A stretch of 64,000 bases of DNA from Paenibacillus mesophilus (GTDB lineage Bacteria > Bacillota > Bacilli > Paenibacillales > NBRC-103111). Location of the stretch: NCBI RefSeq assembly GCF_005938385.1, contig NZ_VCRA01000001.1, positions 183,136-247,135 on the forward strand, given 5' to 3'. The translations under genes and the position numbers were made by a program. Of this stretch, positions 8,792 through 16,701 are shown piece by piece (position 1 is the first letter of the stretch; every line of letters starts with the position of its first letter). Below the pieces are notes generated by a model, which had not been told where the DNA came from, did no database searches, and was given only the letters and a program-made list of their open reading frames with translations.

Positions 8792-9694
8792 ATGGAAATA
8801 TACAAAGAGCCGATTCATTACCAAAACCCCGTACTGTGCATCAAAGTATGGCAGTTCGAGGCGCAGAAACGCCCAGCGGCCGCGCCCGCAGCGCCCCCGC
8901 CGATTCAACCCGTTCGCTGGCATTACCACAAGGAAGTCGAGTTCATTCTCGTGAAGCAAGGCCTTCACGAAATGCACACGCCGAACCATACCTATATGCT
9001 TGGACCCGGCGACGTCATGGTAGTCGGCTCCTCCCAACTGCACCGCGCCCGGCTCATCGGTCCCGAGAAGCTGGTCTACATCGTGCTTCACGTCGATTTC
9101 GAGCCGTATTTCGACCCGGCGATGATGCGGTATTACCGGCACTTCTCGGAGGTGCATCACCCGCTCGAGGAACTGAACTATATGTTCAGCGAGAACGCGG
9201 AAGTGCGTGCGGAAGTCGGGAGCATTATCGAGCGGATCCACCAAGAGATCATGGACAAGACGACCGGCTACGAAATCGCCGCCAGCATGCATATCAAGCA
9301 TATGCTGCTCACGCTGCTGAGGGGAGATTCGCGCGGACTGCTTCAAGCTCATGATCTGATCGATCCCGGGGTCATGAAGCCGATTCTGGAATATGTGGAT
9401 CATCATCTGTCGGAGAAAATCGAGCTGGAGCAAGTGAGCCAGATCGCCGGGATGAGCTACTTCTACTTCTCCAAATATTTCAAAAAAGCGATGGGCTTCT
9501 CGTTCACCGATTATGTTAACCGGAAACGGATCGCCAAAGCGGAACGTCTGCTCGTTACGAGCGGACAAAACGTCGGAGAAATCGCCAGATCGGTCGGCAT
9601 CGAGAATATGGCCCACTTCTACGAGCTGTTCAAACGGTTCAACGGCTGCACGCCCAAGCAATATTTGTGCAAAATCGATGCAAGCGGAAAATAG
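8792..9694 (+). CDS. AraC family transcriptional regulator
   Basis: About 300 residues. The N-terminal half is a cupin-like ligand domain (WHYHKEVEFILVKQG, HTYMLGPGDVMVVGSSQLH). The C-terminal 100 residues are the double AraC helix-turn-helix, with LEQVSQIAGMSYFYFSKYFKKAMGFSFTDYV and VGEIARSVGIENMAHFYELFKRFNG. ATG 8792 is chosen because GGAGG (8776-8780) overlaps the alternative GTG at 8780. It is divergently oriented to the two dehydrogenase genes, 137 bp away, and probably activates them. Followed by a strong terminator. Confidence 0.88.
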   Translation: MEIYKEPIHYQNPVLCIKVWQFEAQKRPAAAPAAPPPIQPVRWHYHKEVEFILVKQGLHEMHTPNHTYMLGPGDVMVVGSSQLHRARLIGPEKLVYIVLHVDFEPYFDPAMMRYYRHFSEVHHPLEELNYMFSENAEVRAEVGSIIERIHQEIMDKTTGYEIAASMHIKHMLLTLLRGDSRGLLQAHDLIDPGVMKPILEYVDHHLSEKIELEQVSQIAGMSYFYFSKYFKKAMGFSFTDYVNRKRIAKAERLLVTSGQNVGEIARSVGIENMAHFYELFKRFNGCTPKQYLCKIDASGK

Positions 9695-9708
9695 TGCCTC
9701 TTTGCCGG

Positions 9709-9738
9709 AGCCGGGCGGGTTTGTGCCCGGCTTTTTTT
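9709..9738 (+). terminator. terminator of the AraC regulator gene
   Basis: AGCCGGGC/GCCCGGCT stem with an 8-nt loop, then TTTTTT, 15 bp after the stop codon. Confidence 0.85.
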
Positions 9739-9753
9739 AGTCTATCGCACCTG

Positions 9754-9952
9754 AGGCTGTTGAAAAAGTCTGCAAGTCCGTTAAAATCGCGTTGTTTTTT
9801 TGAATTTTCAGCAGTTACAACAAGATTTTAAGCATATCCTTCCGAAGCAAGCTTTGCTTACGCAAAGCTCTCAAGTCAGCCGCTTCGCTTTACGCACATC
9901 TCCCCACCTCTTTCGGTATTCCAACTCTCGCTTTAGACTTTTTCAACAACCT
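9754..9952. mobile_element. MITE-like element, copy 1
   Basis: About 200 bp bounded by AGGCTGTTGAAAAAGTC and its near-perfect inverted partner (one mismatch in 17). A second copy lies at 53830-54029, with the same ends and the same inner blocks (GAATTTTCAGC, AGTCAGCCGCTTCGCTTTACG, ACCTCTTTCGGTATTCCAAC). No transposase is encoded, so it must move in trans. These ends resemble those of known insertion sequences, but the family is not assigned here. No target duplication is visible around this copy. Confidence 0.75.
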
Positions 9953-9991
9953 GAAAATAACCGTACAGATGGACCCTTTCAAGAAGAAGTA

Positions 9992-10020
9992 TTGTATTCA
10001 GATGAGCATTATACTATAGT
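9992..10020 (+). promoter_or_regulatory. candidate promoter of the S74-tipped beta-helix gene
   Basis: TTGTAT (9992-9997), a 17-bp spacer, and TATAGT (10015-10020), which matches the -10 consensus at 5 of 6. It would give a leader of about 380 nt before the start at 10408. Tandem palindromes follow directly. Confidence 0.4.
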
Positions 10021-10035
10021 AATATCAAGAACGTT

Positions 10036-10092
10036 GTTCTTCATTGAAGAACCTATAACTCTCCAACTGAACATTGTTCTTAGTAATAGAAC
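10036..10092. promoter_or_regulatory. tandem 17-bp palindromes (candidate operators)
   Basis: GTTCTTCATTGAAGAAC at 10036-10052 has 7-bp arms; GTTCTTAGTAATAGAAC at 10076-10092 keeps the outer GTTCT/AGAAC arms with identical spacing. They are 40 bp apart, close to four helical turns, just downstream of a candidate promoter. This arrangement suits a repressor binding at two sites. The remaining leader to 10407 holds a degenerate GTAAGRC repeat tract and two strong Shine-Dalgarno sequences. Confidence 0.45.
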
Positions 10093-10322
10093 CACTGCTG
10101 AAAATTCAACATACGAAAGGAGGGGCGCAGATTTATCGGTCCGTTGCTTGCACGCATCGCGTAATTCAAGCAAGCATCCGGCATAGTATCGGCAGCACAG
10201 GTAAGGCGGGTAAGACGCGTAAGACAAACGAAAGATGGACTAGTCAGGCACGTAAGGCCAATGAGAAACGCAAGGCGAGTCAAACAAAACAATGTAATAA
10301 TATTGGTTTGGAGGTAATACCT

Positions 10323-10424
10323 TTGTTCAAACATTCATTTGTAAGCGCATTCTTACACTTGCCGATTTCACCCGAACCGGAGAAGAACGGGGCAAGGAGG
10401 AATGACCATGAGCCACATCGATAA
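10323..10424 (+). CDS. possible leader peptide (33 codons)
   Basis: A short frame begins with TTG 7 nt after a GGAGGT ribosome binding site and overlaps the first codons of the downstream beta-helix gene in another frame. It encodes a basic C-terminus ending RRNDHEPHR. It has no recognisable family. The good Shine-Dalgarno and overlap suggest translational coupling, but it could be chance. Confidence 0.25.
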   Translation: MFKHSFVSAFLHLPISPEPEKNGARRNDHEPHR

Positions 10425-12549
10425 AAATTCCTTATCCAAGCTTCTTAGCAGAAGAAAATTCATCACGGCGTTAGGCATTTCCGGCGCCGCTATGATTGCG
10501 ACGGGAAAAATAAGCGGCAAGTCCGACGGAGCGCCGCTCGTAAACGAAAGTGTCTATGGGGCGGGAGACAACAAAACGAAGCCGGGCAATGACGATATGT
10601 TTAACACCCTCACTTTGAGCAGTATAGCGGATTTATCCGGATTTCGGGGGCGGCACGACAAGCAGCAAGTGCTCGTACTCGGATTTTACCCGGACAATGG
10701 GCAAGGCTCCGGCAGTTTTTATTATGACGCGAATCGTCCGAAATCCGATCACAACGGCGGTACCGTTATTAGCTGGACAGTCCCCTGGAACGGCGATCGC
10801 GCAGGCGTGGACGCTTTCCTGAAGGGGGTCGGCGAGAGCGATCCGTCAGGGAGAGGTTGTTGGATACGTTCCTTCGACAGCCGTCACGTTCATTCGGAAT
10901 GGTTTGGAGCGATTGGCAACAATGGCGATGAAACGGCTTCGTTTCTGGCAGCCAAGCAATTTGCGGAAATGTCCCCGTGCACCAACCTTTATTTGCCGTC
11001 AGCGCTTGTCACGATTACGATTCAGGACCCTCTCGTTTTCAGCAAGCAGGGGTTCGGATTGTTCGGCACGGGAGTCGATCCGTATATATATACGACCAAC
11101 GAGGAACACGTATCCGGGCTGCGCATCAATGGCGGAACGAATGACGCCGCTTCCCGCGCCGCGCTTGTGTTCGATGGAGTCGGCCAGTCGGCGGGAGACT
11201 TTTTATTGCTCGCGGGACCTGCCTGCCAGTGGTATTGGCCGCTGGATACTTGCACGTATTCCGGCGATTTTCAACGAATTCGTTCACGCGGATTTGCCGG
11301 CGGGCACAGGCTGTACAACTCGCCGACGTACGGTCATGAGGCGATAGCCAATAAGTTCGAGCGAGTAGAGATGTACGCAATCAGACGCGGGCTGCAAATC
11401 GGCCGCAACCCGATTCCGCAAGCGCAGCAAGGAGCCTGCAACGAAAATACGTGGATCAACTGCCGGTATCGCGGGTACGAAGTGCTGCTGGACATTTATC
11501 GTCAGAAGACGCCTCGTACGTACGGCATTGTGTTTATCAATTGCATCTTCCAGGAAACTCCGCCCGTCGGAGAAGGGGACTATGAGCTGCTCAAGACGGA
11601 AGGCAGCAATATCGAAGGCATTACCTTCCTTAACGGACGGTTCGAAAGTTCGGCCCAGCCGGGAAGAAAACGGCCTGTAATGAATCTGAACGGGTTATCG
11701 AGCAAGTCATTATGCAATTTTATCGGTACTTATATCCATACCTCCATTACGATCATAGACAATAACAACAGGCTGCGCAGCTTGGGCACGGTGCTTAACC
11801 CGAATTGGACTACGGAATCGTTGGAAGCGCTCTCCTTAATCTCCCGGGGCACGGATGAGATGAAAAACAAACTGAATGCCAGCAACGCCGTCAGATGGTC
11901 CGGCACGGGCAGCACCGAATTGCCCACCCGGCAATGGGTTGAAACCCCGTATATAGCCCGAGGGACGACGAGCGCCGGTTATGGCGGCAAGTACAGGAAA
12001 GGCGCATTGTGGGCAGAAAATGTAGTCGAATTTGTAGCGTCTGCGGGCGATATTCGGGAAACGAAAATATGGGTGGACGGCGTTCCGATGACCCGCACCC
12101 TGCTGTCGGGAACGGAGAAGCAACATGTACCGGCATCGGACGGCGATATTCAGCTCGGGGCTTCTTTCGCCCGCTGGTCCGACATTTACTCGGTTACCGG
12201 TGTGATCCACACCTCGGACCGCAATGCGAAGCAGGATATTCAACCGATATCCGATGCGGTTCTTGATGCTTGGGCGGATATCCAATACCGGACGTTCCGT
12301 TTCAAGGAGGCGGTGGCGGAAAAAGGGAATGCCGCCCGAAAACATACGGGGCTAATCGCCCAGGAAATTTACGAGACGTTTCAGAAGCACGGACTGGATG
12401 CTTTCGAGTACGGTTTGCTATGCGTGGAAGAGCAGGCGGACGAATCAACGGGTCAAAACCGTCAAGTATGGGGAATTCGGGCCGATGAATGCCAGTTTCT
12501 CGAGATGGCTTACATGCGCAGAGAGCTGAGCAGGCTCAAGCAGAAATAA
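10408..12549 (+). CDS. Tat-signal, tailspike-like beta-helix protein with C-terminal S74 intramolecular chaperone
   Basis: About 713 residues in three parts. Residues 1-35 form a twin-arginine-type signal (SRRKFITALGISGAAMIATG). Next comes a segment also seen in the other three Tat proteins here (VYGAGDN, FYYDAN, WFGAIGNNGDET), leading into a pectate-lyase-like right-handed beta-helix. The last ~110 residues are a Peptidase_S74 domain. Its SDRNAK sequence holds the serine (about 603) and lysine of the self-cleaving dyad, followed by HTGLIAQEI and LEMAYMRRELSRL. In phage tailspikes this domain trimerises the fibre and then cuts itself off. The product is likely an exported trimeric glycan-binding or degrading protein. 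ATG 10408 is preferred to 10402 because GGCAAGGAGG ends at 10400. Confidence 0.8.
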   Translation: MSHIDKNSLSKLLSRRKFITALGISGAAMIATGKISGKSDGAPLVNESVYGAGDNKTKPGNDDMFNTLTLSSIADLSGFRGRHDKQQVLVLGFYPDNGQGSGSFYYDANRPKSDHNGGTVISWTVPWNGDRAGVDAFLKGVGESDPSGRGCWIRSFDSRHVHSEWFGAIGNNGDETASFLAAKQFAEMSPCTNLYLPSALVTITIQDPLVFSKQGFGLFGTGVDPYIYTTNEEHVSGLRINGGTNDAASRAALVFDGVGQSAGDFLLLAGPACQWYWPLDTCTYSGDFQRIRSRGFAGGHRLYNSPTYGHEAIANKFERVEMYAIRRGLQIGRNPIPQAQQGACNENTWINCRYRGYEVLLDIYRQKTPRTYGIVFINCIFQETPPVGEGDYELLKTEGSNIEGITFLNGRFESSAQPGRKRPVMNLNGLSSKSLCNFIGTYIHTSITIIDNNNRLRSLGTVLNPNWTTESLEALSLISRGTDEMKNKLNASNAVRWSGTGSTELPTRQWVETPYIARGTTSAGYGGKYRKGALWAENVVEFVASAGDIRETKIWVDGVPMTRTLLSGTEKQHVPASDGDIQLGASFARWSDIYSVTGVIHTSDRNAKQDIQPISDAVLDAWADIQYRTFRFKEAVAEKGNAARKHTGLIAQEIYETFQKHGLDAFEYGLLCVEEQADESTGQNRQVWGIRADECQFLEMAYMRRELSRLKQK

Positions 12550-12554
12550 TTCGG

Positions 12555-12594
12555 AAAAGTCAGGCTGCTCCCTTCTCCGAGCGCCTGACTTTTT
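12555..12594. terminator. bidirectional terminator
   Basis: AAAAGTCAGGC...GCCTGACTTTT stem between the convergent S74 beta-helix and P450 genes, with A/T runs on both sides. Confidence 0.85.
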
Positions 12595-12610
12595 CATTCC
12601 CGTCATCGGA

Positions 12611-13747
12611 TCAGCCCAACCGGATCGGAAGCCGGTCCACGCCGAATATGATCCCGCTGTCCAGTCTTTTCAACTCGCACGTGCGGTCTCTCGCGAAATT
12701 CGGAAATCGTTGCAGCAGCGAACGGATGGCGATATCCGCTTCCAGACGGGCAAGCTGCGAGCCGAGGCAGAAGTGAATGCCGTGACCGAAGGCAAGATGC
12801 GGATTCGGGCTGCGGGAAATGTCGAAAAGCTCAGGACGTTCGAATACGTCCTCGTCGTGATTGGCCGAACCGATCCATAATTGGACGAATTGTCCGGCGG
12901 ACAGCGCCTGTCCCCGCAATTCGGCAGCCCGTGTAACCCGGCGGGTCATCATCTGAACGGGAGAGCAGTAACGGAGCACCTCTTCCAGCGCTTGAGGGAC
13001 TAGAGCGGAATCGGCGGCAAGCCGTTCCCGGTCTTCCGGCCGGCTGTCCAGGCATAGGATGGCGGAGGAGATCAGATTAGTCGTCGTTTCGTTGCCGGCT
13101 ACGAGCAGCAGGATGCAGAACCCGATCAGCTCCAGATCGGTCAATTGCTCGCCATCCGCATTCGCCGCCACGAGCCGGCTGATCAGATCGTTTTGCGGCT
13201 CGCGGCGGCGCTCGGCGGCTATCGATCCGAAATATCCGCTCATCTCTCTCTGGCATTTGAAATAATTGTCGGAGTTATTGCCCACGAGCGCATCGGACCA
13301 TTGCTTGAACTGCCTGCGGTCAGCCGGCGGAATGCCGAGCATTTCGGCGATGACGATAATCGGCAGCGGTCCCGCGAAATCATGTAATGCATCGACCGTT
13401 CCTTTGGTCTCGGCCATGTCCAGAAGCTCGTGCGTAACCGATTCCATCAACGGGATGAGCGACTCCACCGCTCGGGGCGTGAACGCTTGCGATACGAGCG
13501 ATCTCATCTGCCGGTGCTTCGGCGGGTCCCTGCGCAAGATGCTCGCCTCGATCGGCTCCTCCGCGGGCGGACTGCTCCTGAACTGCGAAGAGAACAGCTC
13601 ATAATCGCTGAATACCGCTTTCACATCCGCATATTTGTACACATGCCAATCACCGCTTCCCTCTTGGAAGTGTACGGGCGCATTCGCCCTCATCTGTTGA
13701 AACTTGCTCAACGGGACCAGTTCCTCGGGAACAATCCGTTTGTTCAT
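12611..13747 (-). CDS. cytochrome P450
   Basis: About 378 residues, a soluble bacterial P450. The I-helix oxygen-activation motif is AGNETTTNLI, the K-helix ExxR is EEVLR, and the haem-binding loop is FGHGIHFCLG with ligand C327. It would insert oxygen into an unknown substrate using a separate ferredoxin/reductase, none of which is nearby. ATG 13747 is used because AGGGG lies 6 nt upstream; the frame is open further to 13774. It lies 89 bp after a TetR gene on the same strand, so the TetR protein probably controls both. A detoxification or secondary-metabolite role is possible. Confidence 0.9.
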   Translation of the reverse strand: MNKRIVPEELVPLSKFQQMRANAPVHFQEGSGDWHVYKYADVKAVFSDYELFSSQFRSSPPAEEPIEASILRRDPPKHRQMRSLVSQAFTPRAVESLIPLMESVTHELLDMAETKGTVDALHDFAGPLPIIVIAEMLGIPPADRRQFKQWSDALVGNNSDNYFKCQREMSGYFGSIAAERRREPQNDLISRLVAANADGEQLTDLELIGFCILLLVAGNETTTNLISSAILCLDSRPEDRERLAADSALVPQALEEVLRYCSPVQMMTRRVTRAAELRGQALSAGQFVQLWIGSANHDEDVFERPELFDISRSPNPHLAFGHGIHFCLGSQLARLEADIAIRSLLQRFPNFARDRTCELKRLDSGIIFGVDRLPIRLG

Positions 13748-13836
13748 GCGCATCCCCTGCTTTCGTCGAATCAATCCCGCTGTACCTGGCCAATCGGGTT
13801 CATCGGCTCATTCAAACCCGCTCCGGCTTCATAGTC

Positions 13837-14430
13837 TCAACCTTGCTCTCTACCGATGAACAATCCGGACGTTACGGTCGTGTAAATGAAATTCTCGATC
13901 ACGTCCCGCGAAATTTGTCGGTTATTGCTCAGGAAATAATCGCAGCAGCTGTCCAGCAGACCGAGGAGGCCGGCAGCGGCCAACGTGCTGTTCATGAGGC
14001 GAACGATGCCGAGCTTCTGCCCTTCCTCCAATATGCCGGCGATGAAGCGGACATATTCTTCCCGCATTCTTTTCAGTTCCGCCAGCACTTCCTCCTCGAT
14101 GCCGTTCGTCAATTCGTGGAAGACGATATGGGCAAGTCCGCTGCTCTCCGTAAACAAGTCGAGATTATGCCCGATCACTCGCTTGATTTGCTCCTCGAGC
14201 GCAAGCCCCGCGTTCAAATCCGCCTCGATCCGCACCTTGATCCGCTGGAGGCCGTCGCTTACGATCGTCCGGAAAAGCTGCGATTTCCCGGTAAAATGAT
14301 AATACAACGTACCTTTGGCAACGTTCGCCCTCAGAGCAATATCATCCATGCTGGCCTGGTGGTACCCTTTCTCGGCAAACAGCTCAACTGCCGCTTCCAA
14401 AACTTTATTTCGGCTCAAACGGAACATCAT
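13837..14430 (-). CDS. TetR family transcriptional regulator
   Basis: A 197-residue TetR protein. Residues 5-50 are the DNA-binding domain (VLEAAVELFAEKGYHQASMDDIALRANVAKGTLYYHF); the rest is a helical ligand domain (IVFHELTNGIEEEVLAEL). Two ATGs (14430, 14427) follow an AGAGG site very closely; either may be used. A perfect 14-bp palindrome overlies its own promoter region, so autoregulation is likely. It heads an operon with the cytochrome P450 gene. Confidence 0.88.
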   Translation of the reverse strand: MMFRLSRNKVLEAAVELFAEKGYHQASMDDIALRANVAKGTLYYHFTGKSQLFRTIVSDGLQRIKVRIEADLNAGLALEEQIKRVIGHNLDLFTESSGLAHIVFHELTNGIEEEVLAELKRMREEYVRFIAGILEEGQKLGIVRLMNSTLAAAGLLGLLDSCCDYFLSNNRQISRDVIENFIYTTVTSGLFIGREQG

Positions 14431-14443
14431 CCTCTTTTTTTGT

Positions 14444-14457
14444 ACTGACTAGTCAGT
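14444..14457. promoter_or_regulatory. TetR operator palindrome
   Basis: ACTGACTAGTCAGT is a perfect 14-bp palindrome 14 bp upstream of the tetR start, just downstream of the -10 box. TGACTAGTCA-like cores are typical TetR-family sites. Confidence 0.7.
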
Positions 14458-14465
14458 TTAAACTG

Positions 14466-14495
14466 ATGATAACACAGGTACATTTTTCCTGTAAA
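14466..14495 (-). promoter_or_regulatory. promoter of the tetR-P450 operon
   Basis: On the minus strand TTTACA (14495-14490), an 18-bp spacer and TATCAT (14471-14466). Each box matches the sigma-A consensus at 5 of 6. The operator palindrome starts 8 bp downstream. Confidence 0.65.
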
Positions 14496-14521
14496 GTCGG
14501 CTTTTCCTTAAAAATTGAAAC

Positions 14522-14551
14522 GCCGGGCTATCCATCTGCGGATAGCCCGGC
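14522..14551 (-). terminator. terminator of the Tat beta-helix operon
   Basis: Perfect 12-bp GCCGGGCTATCC/GGATAGCCCGGC stem with a 6-nt loop, followed on the minus strand by GTTTCAATTTTT, 20 bp after the stop at 14571. Confidence 0.85.
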
Positions 14552-14570
14552 CTATTTTCGCTTCGCGATT

Positions 14571-16655
14571 CTAAAGTCTGGTCAATCGGCAAATCTGATT
14601 CGCTCCGAAGGAAGCGCGAACGTCACCGGCCAAATAAACGAGAAATCGGCCGCGCGTGCCAAGATAATCGTTAGCCGTTCCGATAATCGGAAAAACGGCT
14701 CCGGCTTCGCTGAACATCTTCGTATAGCCGTAATATTTATCTTTCGGCAATCGGAAATCCAGGAAGGTGTTGGTGCCCGCCAAACCTAAAGCTGCAATTT
14801 TAGCGGTAGTGTAATATAGCTTTTCATCCCATACGGTCGATTCGGAACCCGTTATCAAAGGCAGAAATCCGTTCTTGATCGTATTTTGTTTGACGGTCAG
14901 CTTTTTGAAATTAACGGCGTTTCCGCCTATTTGCATTAAGCTTTGATCAACACCCGAATTCAGAATGTTGTTCGTGACGGATATATCGATTGTCCTTTCT
15001 GCCGAACTGCCACCCGAAGATGTCAGATTGGCGGTTCTGAAATATAGAACCGGACCGCTATCGGCGTGGAGCCTCGACCCGTTCAGCTCATAGCCGCCGC
15101 CTCCATAGCATTGAACGGCGTGAGTTAATCCGTTGATCTGAGAGCCATGGACTAAACAATCGAGTTGATCCATCGAGAAAATCCCGTATTCTCCACCGCT
15201 AATACTTACATTGGTCATATGGAGTCTCCCGCTTAGGGGACTCAAATTCGCAATTCCGCTTGTATGATCCACTCGGAAATCAACGCCTTTTCCCAACCAG
15301 TGCGACACGGAATCGGACTTGATTACGGTATCTTGCAAGTGAAGGTGATGCTCGCCGTTTCCTCCATTAAAGTTCATATGGACGCCGGATACTTTGTTGT
15401 TGAGAAAGCTGCAGCCCGTAATGGAGTGGAACGTATTTGCCGAAATGGCGCCTCGCGTCCCGGCGTAATATCCGACCAGACAAGAGTCGGTCGTTACATT
15501 TTGGACCACGGCATTCGTATAAACCGCGCTAATGCCGCAACCAAACACTTTATTGTCTCCGCCGATGATGCAGTTTTTAAAGATCCCCCCTTGAACGGTG
15601 ATATTCAAAATCGCGCTGGGGTCGCCTTCGGCTACGATGCCGCCCTTACCGGAATAGCTCGAGTAACCCGGTTCATTCCAGCCGCAGCAGTCGATAAAGC
15701 TGTACGTCCGCCTAAGCTGCTGCGCCGGCGCGCACCAATTGTCTACCGCGTACATGGCATAGCCGAGCGAGTTGACGTTGGCGAAGCAATCGCGAACGAC
15801 GATATCTTCGCAGGACGAAAAGTAAAACACCCCCACCGAACCGCATAACCTTCCGACAATATTCGTGACCTTTGTAAATCTGCATCTCGTCACTAAAAGG
15901 GCATGCCCCCCTTTTTCGGCGGCGAAGTTGGCTCGAGGATCCCCATACGTATTTGGGCCGGCGTCCGTATTCCCCCAATTTTCCCCTTTGCTTTCGATTC
16001 TGAGATCTTTGATTTCCGTATTGTCGCATTGATCAATTGCAACCGTCGTATGGAAGAAGGTCTTCGATGTCGGTGTTCTTTGCCCGGAAGGGTGAAGCCA
16101 CGAGCTGGCCCCGTCTCCGAAGATGGTTACATTCGATAATCCCCGGAATAACAGACAGCCGGAGTCAATGATATATTCGCCTGCCGGGAAGTAAAGGGAA
16201 CCTCCGTTTCGCAGGGCCGCAATGGCCAGCCGGATCGCGGCCGTATCGTCCGTACTGCCGTCTCCGCGCGCGCCGAACCATTTGACGTCTATGGCGCCGT
16301 CGAACACTCGTTTGAATCTCGGGCCTGAAGAGGAAACAAGGACGGTTCCCGAATTATCGGTGGAAGCGGTGTCGGACGCATCGTAATAAAAAACGCCTTC
16401 CCGCCCGCGATTCGTCACATAAAACAAATCGACCGGGTCCGGAGCCGCCAGCGCGCGCAGCTCCTCCATCGTTACGGGAATCAGGCAATTCCGTGCATCG
16501 TTGCATCCTTCGCCGTATACCGACCCGGTAACGGTCATATTCCCGCCAGCGGCGAATCCCGGCCGTCCCCCGCTGAGATAGGCGCCGACCGCCAAGGCTG
16601 CGCCGGCCGCTCCAAGAGAGGATAACAGCTTCCTACGGCTCAACTTGGTATCCAT
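14571..16655 (-). CDS. Tat-signal, tailspike-like right-handed beta-helix protein
   Basis: A 694-residue exported protein. The N-terminus has a twin-arginine signal (SRRKLLSSLGAAGAALAVG). Then comes the shared VYGEG segment, a YVTNRGREGVFYYDAS/DNSGTVLVS stretch and WFGARGDGSTDDTAAI, the entry strand of pectate-lyase-superfamily tailspike domains. Residues ~150-560 are right-handed beta-helix coils rich in short N/G turns. The C-terminal ~70 residues (DFRLPKDKYYGYT, ICRLTRL) are conserved in the upstream paralog. It probably binds or cleaves a polysaccharide outside the cell; no catalytic residues can be assigned. GGAGGAGG ribosome binding site. It follows its paralog by 46 bp and ends at a terminator. 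Confidence 0.78.
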   Translation of the reverse strand: MDTKLSRRKLLSSLGAAGAALAVGAYLSGGRPGFAAGGNMTVTGSVYGEGCNDARNCLIPVTMEELRALAAPDPVDLFYVTNRGREGVFYYDASDTASTDNSGTVLVSSSGPRFKRVFDGAIDVKWFGARGDGSTDDTAAIRLAIAALRNGGSLYFPAGEYIIDSGCLLFRGLSNVTIFGDGASSWLHPSGQRTPTSKTFFHTTVAIDQCDNTEIKDLRIESKGENWGNTDAGPNTYGDPRANFAAEKGGHALLVTRCRFTKVTNIVGRLCGSVGVFYFSSCEDIVVRDCFANVNSLGYAMYAVDNWCAPAQQLRRTYSFIDCCGWNEPGYSSYSGKGGIVAEGDPSAILNITVQGGIFKNCIIGGDNKVFGCGISAVYTNAVVQNVTTDSCLVGYYAGTRGAISANTFHSITGCSFLNNKVSGVHMNFNGGNGEHHLHLQDTVIKSDSVSHWLGKGVDFRVDHTSGIANLSPLSGRLHMTNVSISGGEYGIFSMDQLDCLVHGSQINGLTHAVQCYGGGGYELNGSRLHADSGPVLYFRTANLTSSGGSSAERTIDISVTNNILNSGVDQSLMQIGGNAVNFKKLTVKQNTIKNGFLPLITGSESTVWDEKLYYTTAKIAALGLAGTNTFLDFRLPKDKYYGYTKMFSEAGAVFPIIGTANDYLGTRGRFLVYLAGDVRASFGANQICRLTRL

Positions 16656-16701
16656 TATTCATTCCTCCTCCAAAATAAAGTAGAACCTCATCAACGCGAT
16701 A

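Noticed and set aside
9800..10186. 128-codon plus-strand frame in MITE copy 1 and the leader
   Set aside because: It runs through the element end and operator palindromes, has no ribosome binding site and no similarity to known proteins.
10402..12549. Prophage remnant based on S74 and tailspike domains
   Set aside because: No capsid, tail, lysis or integrase genes occur anywhere near the four tailspike-like genes, and all carry export signals, which phage tail proteins do not have.
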